A DNA stretch of 42,193 nucleotides from Chloroflexota bacterium (GTDB lineage: Bacteria > Chloroflexota > Anaerolineae > Promineifilales > Promineifilaceae), in the NCBI GenBank assembly GCA_003696605.1, contig RFGV01000312.1:1-42193 (forward strand). The letters run 5' to 3'. Positions 15,863 to 23,971 of the stretch are shown piece by piece. The stretch's first letter is position 1. Each line of letters starts with the position of its first letter. Made by a program: the position numbers and the translations under genes. A model generated the notes under the pieces. That model worked only from the letters and a program-made list of their open reading frames with translations, ran no database searches and had not been told where the DNA came from.

Positions 15863-17767
15863 TTAGCCAAAGCCCCGACTGCCACCACCACCACCGCTGA
15901 ATCCACCGCCGCCACTGAACCCGCCGCTGAATCCACCACTAGAGCTTGAGCTGGGGCGTGTGCTTTTGAGAATGGAGGCGCTGGAGTTGAGCATTCGGGT
16001 GAGGCCGGCGGACATGGATTCCAGGCCACCGGTGAGGCTGCCAGACATGCCTTCCAGGGTGGGGCGGCCAGGACTGCTGGGGCTGGCACTGGCTGTTTTG
16101 CCCAGGGGATGTACGCGACTACGGCCGTATCCATGTCGCGGATATGGCCGATACCACTCTGGCATTGGTGTGGTTGGCACTTTGGCAAATTTCTTTACCC
16201 ATCGCCTGTCCATGCCAAATGCGGTGGCGTATGGTAAATATTTTTCAAAAAGCTCTCCCGCTTCTTTTAAGTCGGTCATTTTTTCTATATTTTCCAGGTA
16301 TTTGCGGAAGGCTTCCCAGCGGGCAGCTGCCAGGACGCCTTTTCGGGTTTTGCGGGGCATGTGGCGGGAGGCAATCAAAAAGGCTACGCTGGTTAAGACT
16401 AGCGCCATGCCGGGACAAACGGCCGTGGCGACATAATCGCCAAATATACCGGCCAGGCTTATTAACAACACGCCACTAAGCATCAACATGACCCAACCCA
16501 GACAGCCATACCGGGTACGCACACTTTCTGGTGAGCTGGATACCAATCCGGCCTGTTCCAATTCCTCGTACAACATTTTGCGTAGTTTGGGCAATTTATC
16601 AGCAAACTTGTAGCGCAGGCTCTTGAGTGTACGTTTGCTTTTGCCTTGGAAGATGTCTTTCAGGAATTGTTGTTCAAACGGCCGTAAATCCGACGAAGAT
16701 TTTCCAGTGCGATGAAAAACAAAATCATTCCGTTTTTCTTCTATTTTGATATATCCGCGATGTGCCAGATCGACCAGCGTAGAGAGAATATCACGCATGT
16801 CTGCCTTTTCATCAATTAATGTGCCTACAATCGCAGGCGGCAAATTATCAGGTGGCTCGCTAATATATTTCGGTACAACCACACCAGGTTCCGGGTCTCG
16901 GCCAAACACATACCATAACGCCAATACAATCAAAGGCCCGGTTACTAACAGGCACAATGATGAAACCAGAAAGCCCAGACTGAGAGCATCTCCTTCTTGT
17001 TGTCGTTGTTGCCATTCGGGCATGGGGATATTCAGGATGCCGTGTGGGAATTGAACACGCACTTCAAGTTCCTGGCCAGAAAGCAAGGGTTCAGTTATTT
17101 CGTAAGTGATAAGACGGCCGTCTTCACTGACCTGAATCTGTACCAGGTCTGACTCGTTTCCATCAATATATGCCGCCACCAGATAATTTTCTGTGCCCGT
17201 AAATTGTTGTGGGCGTACACCTTCTGGCAAACGCACACGCACACGGCTTTGTTCAATACGCGCCGCGTGATCAGCCGGTATTGCCTTCCAGAAAATTTGG
17301 TCACCATCTCCTGGCTCACTTGTGCCGACGATAACTCCCCCCTTTACTGTGTAGCTAAAGGTGTAAGTATGTCGTCCTAATGCCGGTTCGAAATACCAGT
17401 TAATAATGACTTCATCATCTTCATGTGTTACCTCGAATGTGTAGGGGGCATTGGAAAAGGATTGGGAGTATTGAATGTCACCTTCGCTCACCTGAATATT
17501 GGTGATGGCATCATTTTGCCCTTTGCGGCCTGTAGGGATGGTGGCGAAGCCAAATGTGAAAGGTGCGCCAGAGAACACCAGTGTCTGATTTTCTACAACG
17601 CGCATGTCCCCGTTTTCGAGTAGTGTAATATCCACGTCATACCGTTCCCAGTAGAAGGACTTGGTTTGGGCATGAGTGTAACGGGTAAAAGCAAACAATA
17701 TTCCAGTGAGTAAGGTGATAACGACTACTGTTTTAATAAGGAAGGAACGGTGGGGGATTGGTTTCAT
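15863..17767 (-). CDS. DUF2207-family membrane protein
   Basis: A 634-residue membrane protein. A signal peptide ends near AQT (residues about 9-34). It is followed by an extracytoplasmic beta-rich DUF2207 domain with ENGDMRVVENQTLVFSG, EVIINWYFEP and FWKAIPADH. A membrane helix occurs at about 285-312 (LGFLVSSLCLLVTGPLIVL), then a winged-helix-like DIFQGKSKRTLKSL region. A hydrophobic pair follows at about 430-475, then a Ser/Gly-rich tail of repeated GGFSGG. This architecture is typical of DUF2207 proteins, whose function is not established. It is first in the leftward cluster with the zinc-ribbon protein, helical protein and SPFH protein. AGGACA lies 9 bases before the ATG at 17767. Confidence 0.9.
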   Translation of the reverse strand: MKPIPHRSFLIKTVVVITLLTGILFAFTRYTHAQTKSFYWERYDVDITLLENGDMRVVENQTLVFSGAPFTFGFATIPTGRKGQNDAITNIQVSEGDIQYSQSFSNAPYTFEVTHEDDEVIINWYFEPALGRHTYTFSYTVKGGVIVGTSEPGDGDQIFWKAIPADHAARIEQSRVRVRLPEGVRPQQFTGTENYLVAAYIDGNESDLVQIQVSEDGRLITYEITEPLLSGQELEVRVQFPHGILNIPMPEWQQRQQEGDALSLGFLVSSLCLLVTGPLIVLALWYVFGRDPEPGVVVPKYISEPPDNLPPAIVGTLIDEKADMRDILSTLVDLAHRGYIKIEEKRNDFVFHRTGKSSSDLRPFEQQFLKDIFQGKSKRTLKSLRYKFADKLPKLRKMLYEELEQAGLVSSSPESVRTRYGCLGWVMLMLSGVLLISLAGIFGDYVATAVCPGMALVLTSVAFLIASRHMPRKTRKGVLAAARWEAFRKYLENIEKMTDLKEAGELFEKYLPYATAFGMDRRWVKKFAKVPTTPMPEWYRPYPRHGYGRSRVHPLGKTASASPSSPGRPTLEGMSGSLTGGLESMSAGLTRMLNSSASILKSTRPSSSSSGGFSGGFSGGGGFSGGGGGSRGFG

Positions 17768-17843
17768 GGCACTTGTCCTGTTTTGATGAAAGATTTGGCC
17801 AAATGGATTTGTTCTACAGAGCACATTATAAAGCAACTTTGGC

Positions 17844-18617
17844 TTAATTATCTAGCCAGTGTGTAATAATGGTGTCCAATTTTCCGGTTTGCTGCAAGGT
17901 TTCCAGGCTTTGGTTTATGTTTTCCAGTAGCAATCTGTCTTCTATACGAGTGACAATGGCGTAAGGTTCTACAGTAACGGGGGTGGGCAGGCGGCGTAGA
18001 GAGGGTTCGTGACGAATGAAAAGGCGGCCACTGACAGCATCTACAAGGGCTGCATCTGCTTTGCCGGTGGCAACGGCCGTTAATGCTTCATCGGCTGTGT
18101 TATAGGGCTGTACATCCATTTCGGGTAATTGTCGTTGCCAGGTAATTGCTTCCACGTGCCCTTGTGCCCCCAACTCTACTGCCAGGATACGGCCGTTCAA
18201 GTCCCTCATATCCTCAATATCCTTTTCCGCTTGAGGCACAATCAAAATCTGGCCAGCGTTAAAATACGGCTCTGAAAAAGCAAAATCCCGCCCCCGTTCC
18301 GGCGCAACAACAAGCGCAGAAATCAACACATCCACTTGTTCTGTTGCCAAGGCATCATACAAACCATCATAACCAAAATAGACAAACTCGGCCGTTAACC
18401 CCAGATCAGTGGCAATCGCTTGCGCCAAATCCACATCCAGGCCAACCAGACGGTCATTTTCTAATTGTTCAAACGGCGGGTAGGTGGGGTCCAGACCAAC
18501 ACGCAACACCTTAGTTTCCTGAATACGTAGCCAGGCATCCTCACGATTGGTGCAAGAAACGGCCGAACCCCCAAAAAACACAACCAGCCACACCATCACC
18601 AGCCATTTCCTAACCAT
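17844..18617 (-). CDS. Family 3 extracellular solute-binding lipoprotein
   Basis: A 257-residue periplasmic-type binding protein of ABC importer family 3 (amino acid or similar small solutes). The N-terminus has a lipobox (GSAVSC), so it is likely lipid-anchored. VLRVGLDPTYPPFEQL and GLDVDLAQAIATDLGL are hallmark segments, followed by DVLISALVVAPERGRDFAFSEPYF and a C-terminal LETLQQTGKLDTIITHWL. No permease or ATPase gene is adjacent, so it either feeds a transporter elsewhere or is a sensor. The ATG at 18617 overlaps the TGA of the upstream gene by one base, which argues for translational coupling. Confidence 0.92.
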   Translation of the reverse strand: MVRKWLVMVWLVVFFGGSAVSCTNREDAWLRIQETKVLRVGLDPTYPPFEQLENDRLVGLDVDLAQAIATDLGLTAEFVYFGYDGLYDALATEQVDVLISALVVAPERGRDFAFSEPYFNAGQILIVPQAEKDIEDMRDLNGRILAVELGAQGHVEAITWQRQLPEMDVQPYNTADEALTAVATGKADAALVDAVSGRLFIRHEPSLRRLPTPVTVEPYAIVTRIEDRLLLENINQSLETLQQTGKLDTIITHWLDN

Positions 18618-19720
18618 CAACCATTCCCCGTAAACGCCTGCAAAGCCTCATAAATTGGCTTCGGCACAAACTCCGGTGTTACCAGCGTATAATAATCCAT
18701 ATAACTTCGAGTTGGAGCAGGAAACCGAAACGCCCAAATAGCCATCATTTCCACATATGGCCAATTCACTTCCGCATACCGAATCGCGTCCAAAGTATAT
18801 GCAATACGCTGTCCTGGACGCACTGCACGCGTCCAACGAGGATGATCATTCCAACCCGTTTCCGTAATAAAAATACTGGTTTCCGCATCTCCATTCGCCA
18901 CCATGACCTCACGCACCAACTCCACCCGCCTGAAATTCAGCAAATCCGGAGCCGGTTCTATTTCAGGCGGAAAAGTCAGCCCATAAGCATGAACAGCCAG
19001 GCCATCAAAATAATCAGCCGCACCAGCCTCATACATTCCCTGCAAATAAAGCAAATCATTTAATCCCCAGGGAGAACCAGGCGGTTCCAGAGTAGGGGCC
19101 AGCGCGCCTGCAAGCACCACCATATCCGGATTAGCCGCCTTTATTGCCGGATACACCACTTTGAGCAAAGCAACATAATCTGCCGGTGTTGTGGCCCTGT
19201 ATCCCCACTCATAACTCAAGTTTGGCTCATTCCCAATGATCATATACTGCACCTTGCCCCGGTAACGGGCGGCAAACGCAGCCGCAAATGTGGCAAAATC
19301 ATCATATGCCGTTTCGTCCAGATAAGTTAGCGGGGTGTCAGGAGGGCGTGCCCATTCCGGAGTTAGCCCTAGTCGGGCAATGATGCGCAGCCCTTGTGCA
19401 TGGGCATGTTCTACAACCAGGTCTGGGTGTTGCCAGGCAATATTGCCATTTTCAGCATGATAGTATGCCCAGGGAAAGAATTCTACAATCCAGCCAGCCC
19501 CCATCTCCCGTACCATTTGCAGAGTGCGCTGAATTTTCCATTCTTCCACTTCATCTGTCAGTCGTGTGTGCACACCAAGGATTGGGTGTGTGGTGTGTAC
19601 GGTTTGTGGTGGGCCGGGCGTGATAAGAACAGGAGGTGGCTGGAGTAGAGGCAAAAGCAGGGCAACCAGCAGTAATCGCCAACCAGTCGCAAATTGTAAT
19701 GTGGTTCGGGAGGTGATCAT
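18617..19720 (-). CDS. Membrane-anchored TIM-barrel glycosidase-like protein
   Basis: A 367-residue protein. The N-terminal hydrophobic segment (residues about 14-32) is a signal peptide or anchor, followed by a Pro-rich stretch. The rest is a TIM barrel of the GH clan A type: ILGVHTRL, GAGWIVEFFPW, IIARLGLTPEW, then MIIGNEPNLSYEW with the acid/base Glu and IFITETGWNDHP with the nucleophile Glu. It likely hydrolyses a beta-linked polysaccharide outside the membrane; the family (GH5 or GH39-like) and substrate cannot be fixed by eye. The ATG overlaps the upstream nucleotidyltransferase stop by 4 bases (ATGA), and its own TGA overlaps the solute-binding gene. Confidence 0.85.
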   Translation of the reverse strand: MITSRTTLQFATGWRLLLVALLLPLLQPPPVLITPGPPQTVHTTHPILGVHTRLTDEVEEWKIQRTLQMVREMGAGWIVEFFPWAYYHAENGNIAWQHPDLVVEHAHAQGLRIIARLGLTPEWARPPDTPLTYLDETAYDDFATFAAAFAARYRGKVQYMIIGNEPNLSYEWGYRATTPADYVALLKVVYPAIKAANPDMVVLAGALAPTLEPPGSPWGLNDLLYLQGMYEAGAADYFDGLAVHAYGLTFPPEIEPAPDLLNFRRVELVREVMVANGDAETSIFITETGWNDHPRWTRAVRPGQRIAYTLDAIRYAEVNWPYVEMMAIWAFRFPAPTRSYMDYYTLVTPEFVPKPIYEALQAFTGNG

Positions 19721-20952
19721 GTTTCTTGCTGGAGTTCAGCCATGTCACCCGCGTAATGTTCTGCCCACCAATGCAGATGCTGAAAGATTGCATCTATACG
19801 CTTGAGCGGGGGGGCTTTGCGGTCGGGTAATGGTTCGGGGGGGGTAAAGTGGTCTAGATGGTGGATGCGGCAAAGCAGTTCGTGTTCTAGCTGAATATTG
19901 AGGAGACGGTTCTGGAAGTCGTGGATGATGGTGTGGAGTTTGTCTTCTCCTTGAGTGAAGTAGGCATTGGGCAGGCTATCAATTTGAATGTCGGTGGGGA
20001 TACGGGCGGCGTGGCGCAGGAGTTGATAGGTGGGGATGTGTAGGTTGCTGAGAATGTCTGTGCCCCAGTTGTGTTCGTATCGTTGCAGGCAGATGTCGAG
20101 TGGACTTTCGTAACTCAGTGCCAGGCATAGTTGATCGGTTGTGGTGATTGCCAGTCCATTTGCCTGGTTTTGTAAGCGTTGGGCCAGAAGTTGCCAGTTG
20201 GTGTTGAGTATTTGTTGTGGGGTGAGTTGGTTGAAGACGAGGACCATGTTGCCGGTTTCTTTGTAAATGGCTTGGAGACCGGGAAGGATAGGGGAGGTGT
20301 GTTGGGGAAGGGGTGTTTTGCGCCAGGCCTGGATAGCGGGTAAACGGCCGATTTGTGGGGCGAGGAAATGTTGGATGCGGGCGAATAGCTGAACGGCCGT
20401 TTCATCTCCAACCAATCGTTTCCCCCGAATTCGTCGTGCCAGCCGCCGTAACAACCTCAATCGTTCTTGAGCCACATTTGGCGCCAACAAGTCGGGAGCC
20501 AACGCCGCAGATGCTACCATGACCTCTGCTGCCAACCGCCCAAACCCCTCATGAGGGTCCAAAGGCGGCAAATCATCCAGATAATCCGGTGCTCCCAACA
20601 ATTGACGACCATCATTTTTTAAGTGGTGTGCCAGCAAGTTGTTAAGATGCAGCCAACGCCGAAACGCAGTTACTTCGGCAATATAAGGTGCGCGGCGCAA
20701 TATTTCACCATACGCCTGCCATATAGGCCGAAACAAATCACGTAACAGATGAATATTTGTGCCATCTGCGACAACCAGAAGTAAATTCACATCTGATTCG
20801 CCGGGTTGGTGATAGCCACGAGCATGACTACCAAACAAATAAACGGCTTCTAGCTGGTCTCCCAACTTGCGCGAAAAATGTGTCACTAAAGATTGGATAG
20901 CTTTGTCTGTTTTATCTGTCATGGGTATTTTAACAGTTGCCCGCTTAATCAT
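19717..20952 (-). CDS. Nucleotidyltransferase-domain protein (MNT/Pol beta-like)
   Basis: A 411-residue soluble protein. The N-terminal domain has LFGSHARGYHQPGESDVNLLL, the GSx10DxD-type signature of the Pol beta-like nucleotidyltransferases, though the second acidic position reads Asn rather than Asp (DVN). Metal binding may therefore be weak, which is unusual. Residues about 110-411 are helical and unrecognised, and could bind substrate. The ATG at 20952 has AAGGGC about 9 bases upstream; ATG 20922 is an alternative. The stop overlaps the glycosidase start. + strand composition changes sharply at the palindrome at 20393-20400 inside this gene. Confidence 0.75.
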   Translation of the reverse strand: MIKRATVKIPMTDKTDKAIQSLVTHFSRKLGDQLEAVYLFGSHARGYHQPGESDVNLLLVVADGTNIHLLRDLFRPIWQAYGEILRRAPYIAEVTAFRRWLHLNNLLAHHLKNDGRQLLGAPDYLDDLPPLDPHEGFGRLAAEVMVASAALAPDLLAPNVAQERLRLLRRLARRIRGKRLVGDETAVQLFARIQHFLAPQIGRLPAIQAWRKTPLPQHTSPILPGLQAIYKETGNMVLVFNQLTPQQILNTNWQLLAQRLQNQANGLAITTTDQLCLALSYESPLDICLQRYEHNWGTDILSNLHIPTYQLLRHAARIPTDIQIDSLPNAYFTQGEDKLHTIIHDFQNRLLNIQLEHELLCRIHHLDHFTPPEPLPDRKAPPLKRIDAIFQHLHWWAEHYAGDMAELQQET

Positions 20953-21129
20953 CTGGCAAGCCCTTCATGGTATTATAACAATGGTAGAATGAATATGCAT
21001 GGTTCACAACTGTTTTGTCGCCACTCACTAACAAGGTATATTGCTTGTTCGCTTACTGAGTGGTCACAGGTATAATGATGGGGGACAATTCTTGCGTTTT
21101 TTATTAACTTGCACGCTTTGAGGAAAATT
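20953..21129. promoter_or_regulatory. Divergent promoter region with two TATAAT boxes
   Basis: This 177-bp stretch separates the leftward nucleotidyltransferase gene from the rightward reductase gene. A minus-strand TATAAT lies at 20972-20977, giving a leader of about 14 nt. A + strand TATAAT lies at 21071-21076, about 54 bp before the ATG at 21130. Neither has a strong -35 at 17 bp. Confidence 0.5.
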
Positions 21130-22071
21130 ATGCGCGTATTTGTTACCGGTGCCACTGGTTTTGCTGGTTCTCACTTAATTGATGCATTATTGGCCGAGCA
21201 ACACGAAATATTTGCGTTGGTTCATTCTGCGTCCAGTCCGCGATCGCTACCCACGCATCCACGTTTGCATGCCGTGCAAGGTGATTTGCTGGATTTACCA
21301 GGACTGCGAAAAGTGGTACAAGAAGTGCAGCCAGAAGTGATTTACCATCTGGCCGGGCAAGCCTCACCAGCACTGTCGTGGCGAAATCCAGCCCAAACAT
21401 TGTCGGTGAACACGATTGGCACTGTGCATGTTCTGGAAGCTGCGGTAGCGATCGGTCGTCCGCGGGTGGTTGTTGTAACGAGTGCTGATATTTATGGTCA
21501 TTTGCAAGAGGCGGATCTTCCCCTGACTGAATTGTCTTTGCCCCATCCACGTCATCCTTATGGGGTTAGTAAATATGCTGCAGGGCAATTGGTTTCTGTG
21601 TATTGGCAACGATACAAATTGCCAGTTGTGGAAGCAAGACCGTTTAATCATATTGGTCCGCGTCAGACTTTGGGTTTTGTTGTGCCTGATTTTGCCAGTC
21701 AATTGGCGGCTATTAAGTTGGGTGCTCGCCCCCCTGTAATTTCTGTGGGGAATCTGGATGCTCAGCGTGATTTTACAGATGTCCGGGATGTGGTGCGAGC
21801 ATATCAGTTGTTGGCCGAGAAAGGAAAACCGGGTGAGGCTTATTTGATTTGTTCAGGTAAACCAACGGCCGTTGCGACAATTTTAGAAACCCTGATTGAT
21901 CTGGTAGGTATTGAAGTAACTGTTCAGCGAGACGAGAACAGGATGCGCCCGGCTGAAGTGCCCTGTGTATATGGCAGTTATGCCAAACTGGCACAAGATA
22001 CAAACTGGAAGCCGCAAATTTCATTGCGACAGACTCTTTCTGATGTGCTGGATGAGTGGTTAGCATTGTGA
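21130..22071 (+). CDS. NAD-dependent sugar-nucleotide epimerase/reductase, GDP-6-deoxy-mannose reductase-like
   Basis: A 313-residue extended short-chain dehydrogenase. It starts RVFVTGATGFAGSHL (GxxGxxG), with VIYHLAGQAS, VTSADIYG (catalytic Ser region) and YGVSKYAAGQ (Tyr-x-x-x-Lys). ARPFNHIGPRQ and FVVPDFASQ match the GDP-4-keto-6-deoxy-D-mannose reductase (Rmd) branch better than GalE or RfbB. It would act in making deoxysugars for surface polysaccharides. The ATG at 21130 has GAGGAAAA upstream. No other sugar-nucleotide genes are adjacent, so the exact substrate remains inferred. Confidence 0.85.
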   Translation: MRVFVTGATGFAGSHLIDALLAEQHEIFALVHSASSPRSLPTHPRLHAVQGDLLDLPGLRKVVQEVQPEVIYHLAGQASPALSWRNPAQTLSVNTIGTVHVLEAAVAIGRPRVVVVTSADIYGHLQEADLPLTELSLPHPRHPYGVSKYAAGQLVSVYWQRYKLPVVEARPFNHIGPRQTLGFVVPDFASQLAAIKLGARPPVISVGNLDAQRDFTDVRDVVRAYQLLAEKGKPGEAYLICSGKPTAVATILETLIDLVGIEVTVQRDENRMRPAEVPCVYGSYAKLAQDTNWKPQISLRQTLSDVLDEWLAL

Positions 22072-22094
22072 AACGGTGAGAAGCCACCAAACAG

Positions 22095-22784
22095 GTGAAT
22101 GTGGTGCAAGCAATTGTTGTTTCCCCAAATCAGGAAGACAGGGATCATCTGGGATTTGTGTTGCGTCAGGGGGGCTTGGGGGTTATTTCTATTGCTGATT
22201 TGGCGCAGGTGAAATCCGTTCTTCAGTCGCAAACGATTAGTTTGGTGCTGATAGCCCTGGATGATGGTGCGAAGCTGAGAGAGTTGGTGGAAAATTGGCG
22301 GGCAATTTCTCAGGTGCTGATAGTGGCAGTGGTGGAGCCATTGAGTGAACAGGCGCATTGTGATTTGTTGGATATTGGGGTGGATTTGGTGGTAGAACGG
22401 CCGTATTCCCCCCGTCTTTTACGTCGATACATCCGTGTACTTTTACAACGTGTTCAATCCCTTCCGGTTTCTGTTTTGCCCGGTATTGAAATAGACAATG
22501 TTTACCTCGATCCGGCCAGCCGCACAATCACCATTGACCAACATCCCCCTCAACGACTTACCGAGCTGGAATTTCGCCTTTTGTACGTACTCATGACTAA
22601 TTCTGGCCAGGTGATTCCTACAGATGTGATTGTGGAACGTGTGTGGGGGTACAGCGGCGAAGGAAATCGGGATCTGGTGCGAGGTCTGGTGCGACGATTG
22701 CGGCGCAAGATAGAACCCATTCAGGGAGAAACCCGTTATATTCATACATTGCCTGGTGTGGGGTATCGGTTCTTTCCGGAATAA
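22095..22784 (+). CDS. OmpR-like DNA-binding regulator with pseudo-receiver
   Basis: A 229-residue protein. The N-terminal 115 residues have a receiver fold but lack its phosphorylation chemistry. The acceptor position is Ala54 (VLIALDD), the acidic pair is replaced by VSPN (8-11 region), and the usual Lys is Arg102 (VERPY). The C-terminal 100 residues are a typical winged helix (LTELEFRLLYVLMTNSG, DVIVERVWGY, LVRRLRRKIEP, YIHTLPGVGYRF). It is thus an atypical regulator controlled by something other than phosphorylation. The start is a GTG 23 bp after the reductase gene, suggesting co-transcription. The target promoter is unknown. Confidence 0.88.
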   Translation: MNVVQAIVVSPNQEDRDHLGFVLRQGGLGVISIADLAQVKSVLQSQTISLVLIALDDGAKLRELVENWRAISQVLIVAVVEPLSEQAHCDLLDIGVDLVVERPYSPRLLRRYIRVLLQRVQSLPVSVLPGIEIDNVYLDPASRTITIDQHPPQRLTELEFRLLYVLMTNSGQVIPTDVIVERVWGYSGEGNRDLVRGLVRRLRRKIEPIQGETRYIHTLPGVGYRFFPE

Positions 22785-22970
22785 AAAGTTGTGCCAATTT
22801 GAATGAAATTACACAAGTTTGCCACGCTCTGACATGCTTTTGGTACATATTTTACACATTTTTTCCCCTTGTTTTGCACAATAGCTTGATATATTTTTTG
22901 CAGTTTGCCTGTGTTGACAGGTGGTTGAAACCTGAATAAAGGAGTTGTGTTTACAGGAGATTCTAAAATT

Positions 22971-23240
22971 ATGACCAGAAATATGGCCAACAAAGTTGTA
23001 GTGGCAACCTGTCCGGCATGTGATACACGCATTCGCTTTCGCAAGCATCCGCGCCGCGGGCAATTTGTTACTTGCCCGGAGTGTGAAAGTGTGCTGGAAG
23101 TGGTGCATGTGTCTCCTCTGGAATTAGATTGGGCGGATGAAGCATTCGATGATGATGAAATCTTCGATAGAATGCATAGCCACTCCTATCGTAGTTATGA
23201 TGAGTATGAAGATCTGGAAGATGAGGAAGATTGGGACTGA
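22971..23240 (+). CDS. LysW-like zinc-ribbon carrier protein with EDWD terminus
   Basis: An 89-residue acidic protein. Cys14-x2-Cys17 and Cys35-x2-Cys38 form one zinc ribbon, followed by LEVVHVSPLELDWADEAFD and an acidic tail ending EDEEDWD. The CxxC, CxxC, LEVV-x-PLxL and terminal EDW pattern is that of LysW/ArgW amino-group carrier proteins, whose C-terminal Glu (EDWGE) is loaded with aminoadipate or glutamate in lysine or arginine synthesis. Here the tail is longer and the last residue is Asp. No LysX/ArgX ligase gene is nearby. AGGAGA lies about 10 bases before the ATG. The relationship is by eye; it may be a non-carrier paralogue. Confidence 0.65.
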   Translation: MTRNMANKVVVATCPACDTRIRFRKHPRRGQFVTCPECESVLEVVHVSPLELDWADEAFDDDEIFDRMHSHSYRSYDEYEDLEDEEDWD

Positions 23241-23274
23241 TTAGATTCGTTGGCTAACTAAATAAGATAACAAC

Positions 23275-23306
23275 AGGGCTTCCTGAAATGGGAAGCTCTT
23301 TTTTTT
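23275..23306 (+). terminator. Terminator after the LysW-like gene
   Basis: AGGGCTTCC (23275-23283) pairs with GGAAGCTCT, allowing one G-T wobble, around a short loop. It is followed by a run of eight Ts. It ends the transcript of the LysW-like gene. Confidence 0.85.
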
Positions 23307-23434
23307 GCAGGAAACGGCCGTGTCAGGTTTTATTTGGCTTGATCTGGTAAATGTGATAGAAATTCAGGATCGTATGTTGCTGGTAATTTCTGGCTTGCTG
23401 GCAGCAAATTTACGATGTTTTGGGAGATTATAAA

Positions 23435-23971
23435 ATGACAGATGAACCACTTTTTGATGAAAATTCGACTGTACATGTTCTGATTGAAATACCAAAAGGC
23501 AGTCGCAATAAATATGAGTATGATAAGGAGTTGGGGGTAGTCAAGTTTGACCGAATGCTTTTTTCGGCGATGCATTATCCCAGTGATTATGGCTTTATTT
23601 TGAATACATTGGCTGAAGATGGTGACCCGTTGGATGCGCTGGTGTTGTTGTGGGAGCCTACTTTTCCGGGGTGTCTGATTGAAGCGAAGCCGATTGGCTT
23701 GTTTAAAATGTGGGATGAAAAGGGACAGGATGAGAAGATTTTGTGTGTGCCTGTTGGTGACCCGCATTGGAATAAGTTGGAATCGTTGAAGGATGTCCCC
23801 CCTCATTTGTTGTCGGAAATTTCTCACTTTTTCCAGGTTTATAAGGATCTGGAGGAAAAGAAGGTGGGGGTTGATGGCTGGGCGGATCGGGAGGAGGCGC
23901 TCAGAATTATTGCTGAGTCTCGTGCCCGGTATGTGAAGCGTAAGCTGACTGAGAAACTTGAGTTGGCATAG
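23435..23971 (+). CDS. ppa: Inorganic pyrophosphatase, family I
   Basis: A 178-residue soluble enzyme that hydrolyses pyrophosphate to phosphate. The family I signature is clear: VHVLIEIPKGSRNKYEYD, HYPSDYGFILNTL, then the metal-binding DGDPLDALVL (D-x-D-P-x-D). The C-terminal WADREEALRIIAES is also typical. GGGAGA lies 6 bases before ATG 23435, so the in-frame TTG at 23420 is rejected. Its TAG overlaps the GTG of tlyA by one base, so the two are probably translated together. Confidence 0.96.
   Translation: MTDEPLFDENSTVHVLIEIPKGSRNKYEYDKELGVVKFDRMLFSAMHYPSDYGFILNTLAEDGDPLDALVLLWEPTFPGCLIEAKPIGLFKMWDEKGQDEKILCVPVGDPHWNKLESLKDVPPHLLSEISHFFQVYKDLEEKKVGVDGWADREEALRIIAESRARYVKRKLTEKLELA

Noticed and set aside
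20341-20400. Foreign DNA boundary suggested by the sharp composition change
   Set aside because: The reading frame runs straight through, and the same change recurs at many palindromes, so it is better explained by the skew pattern than by transfer.
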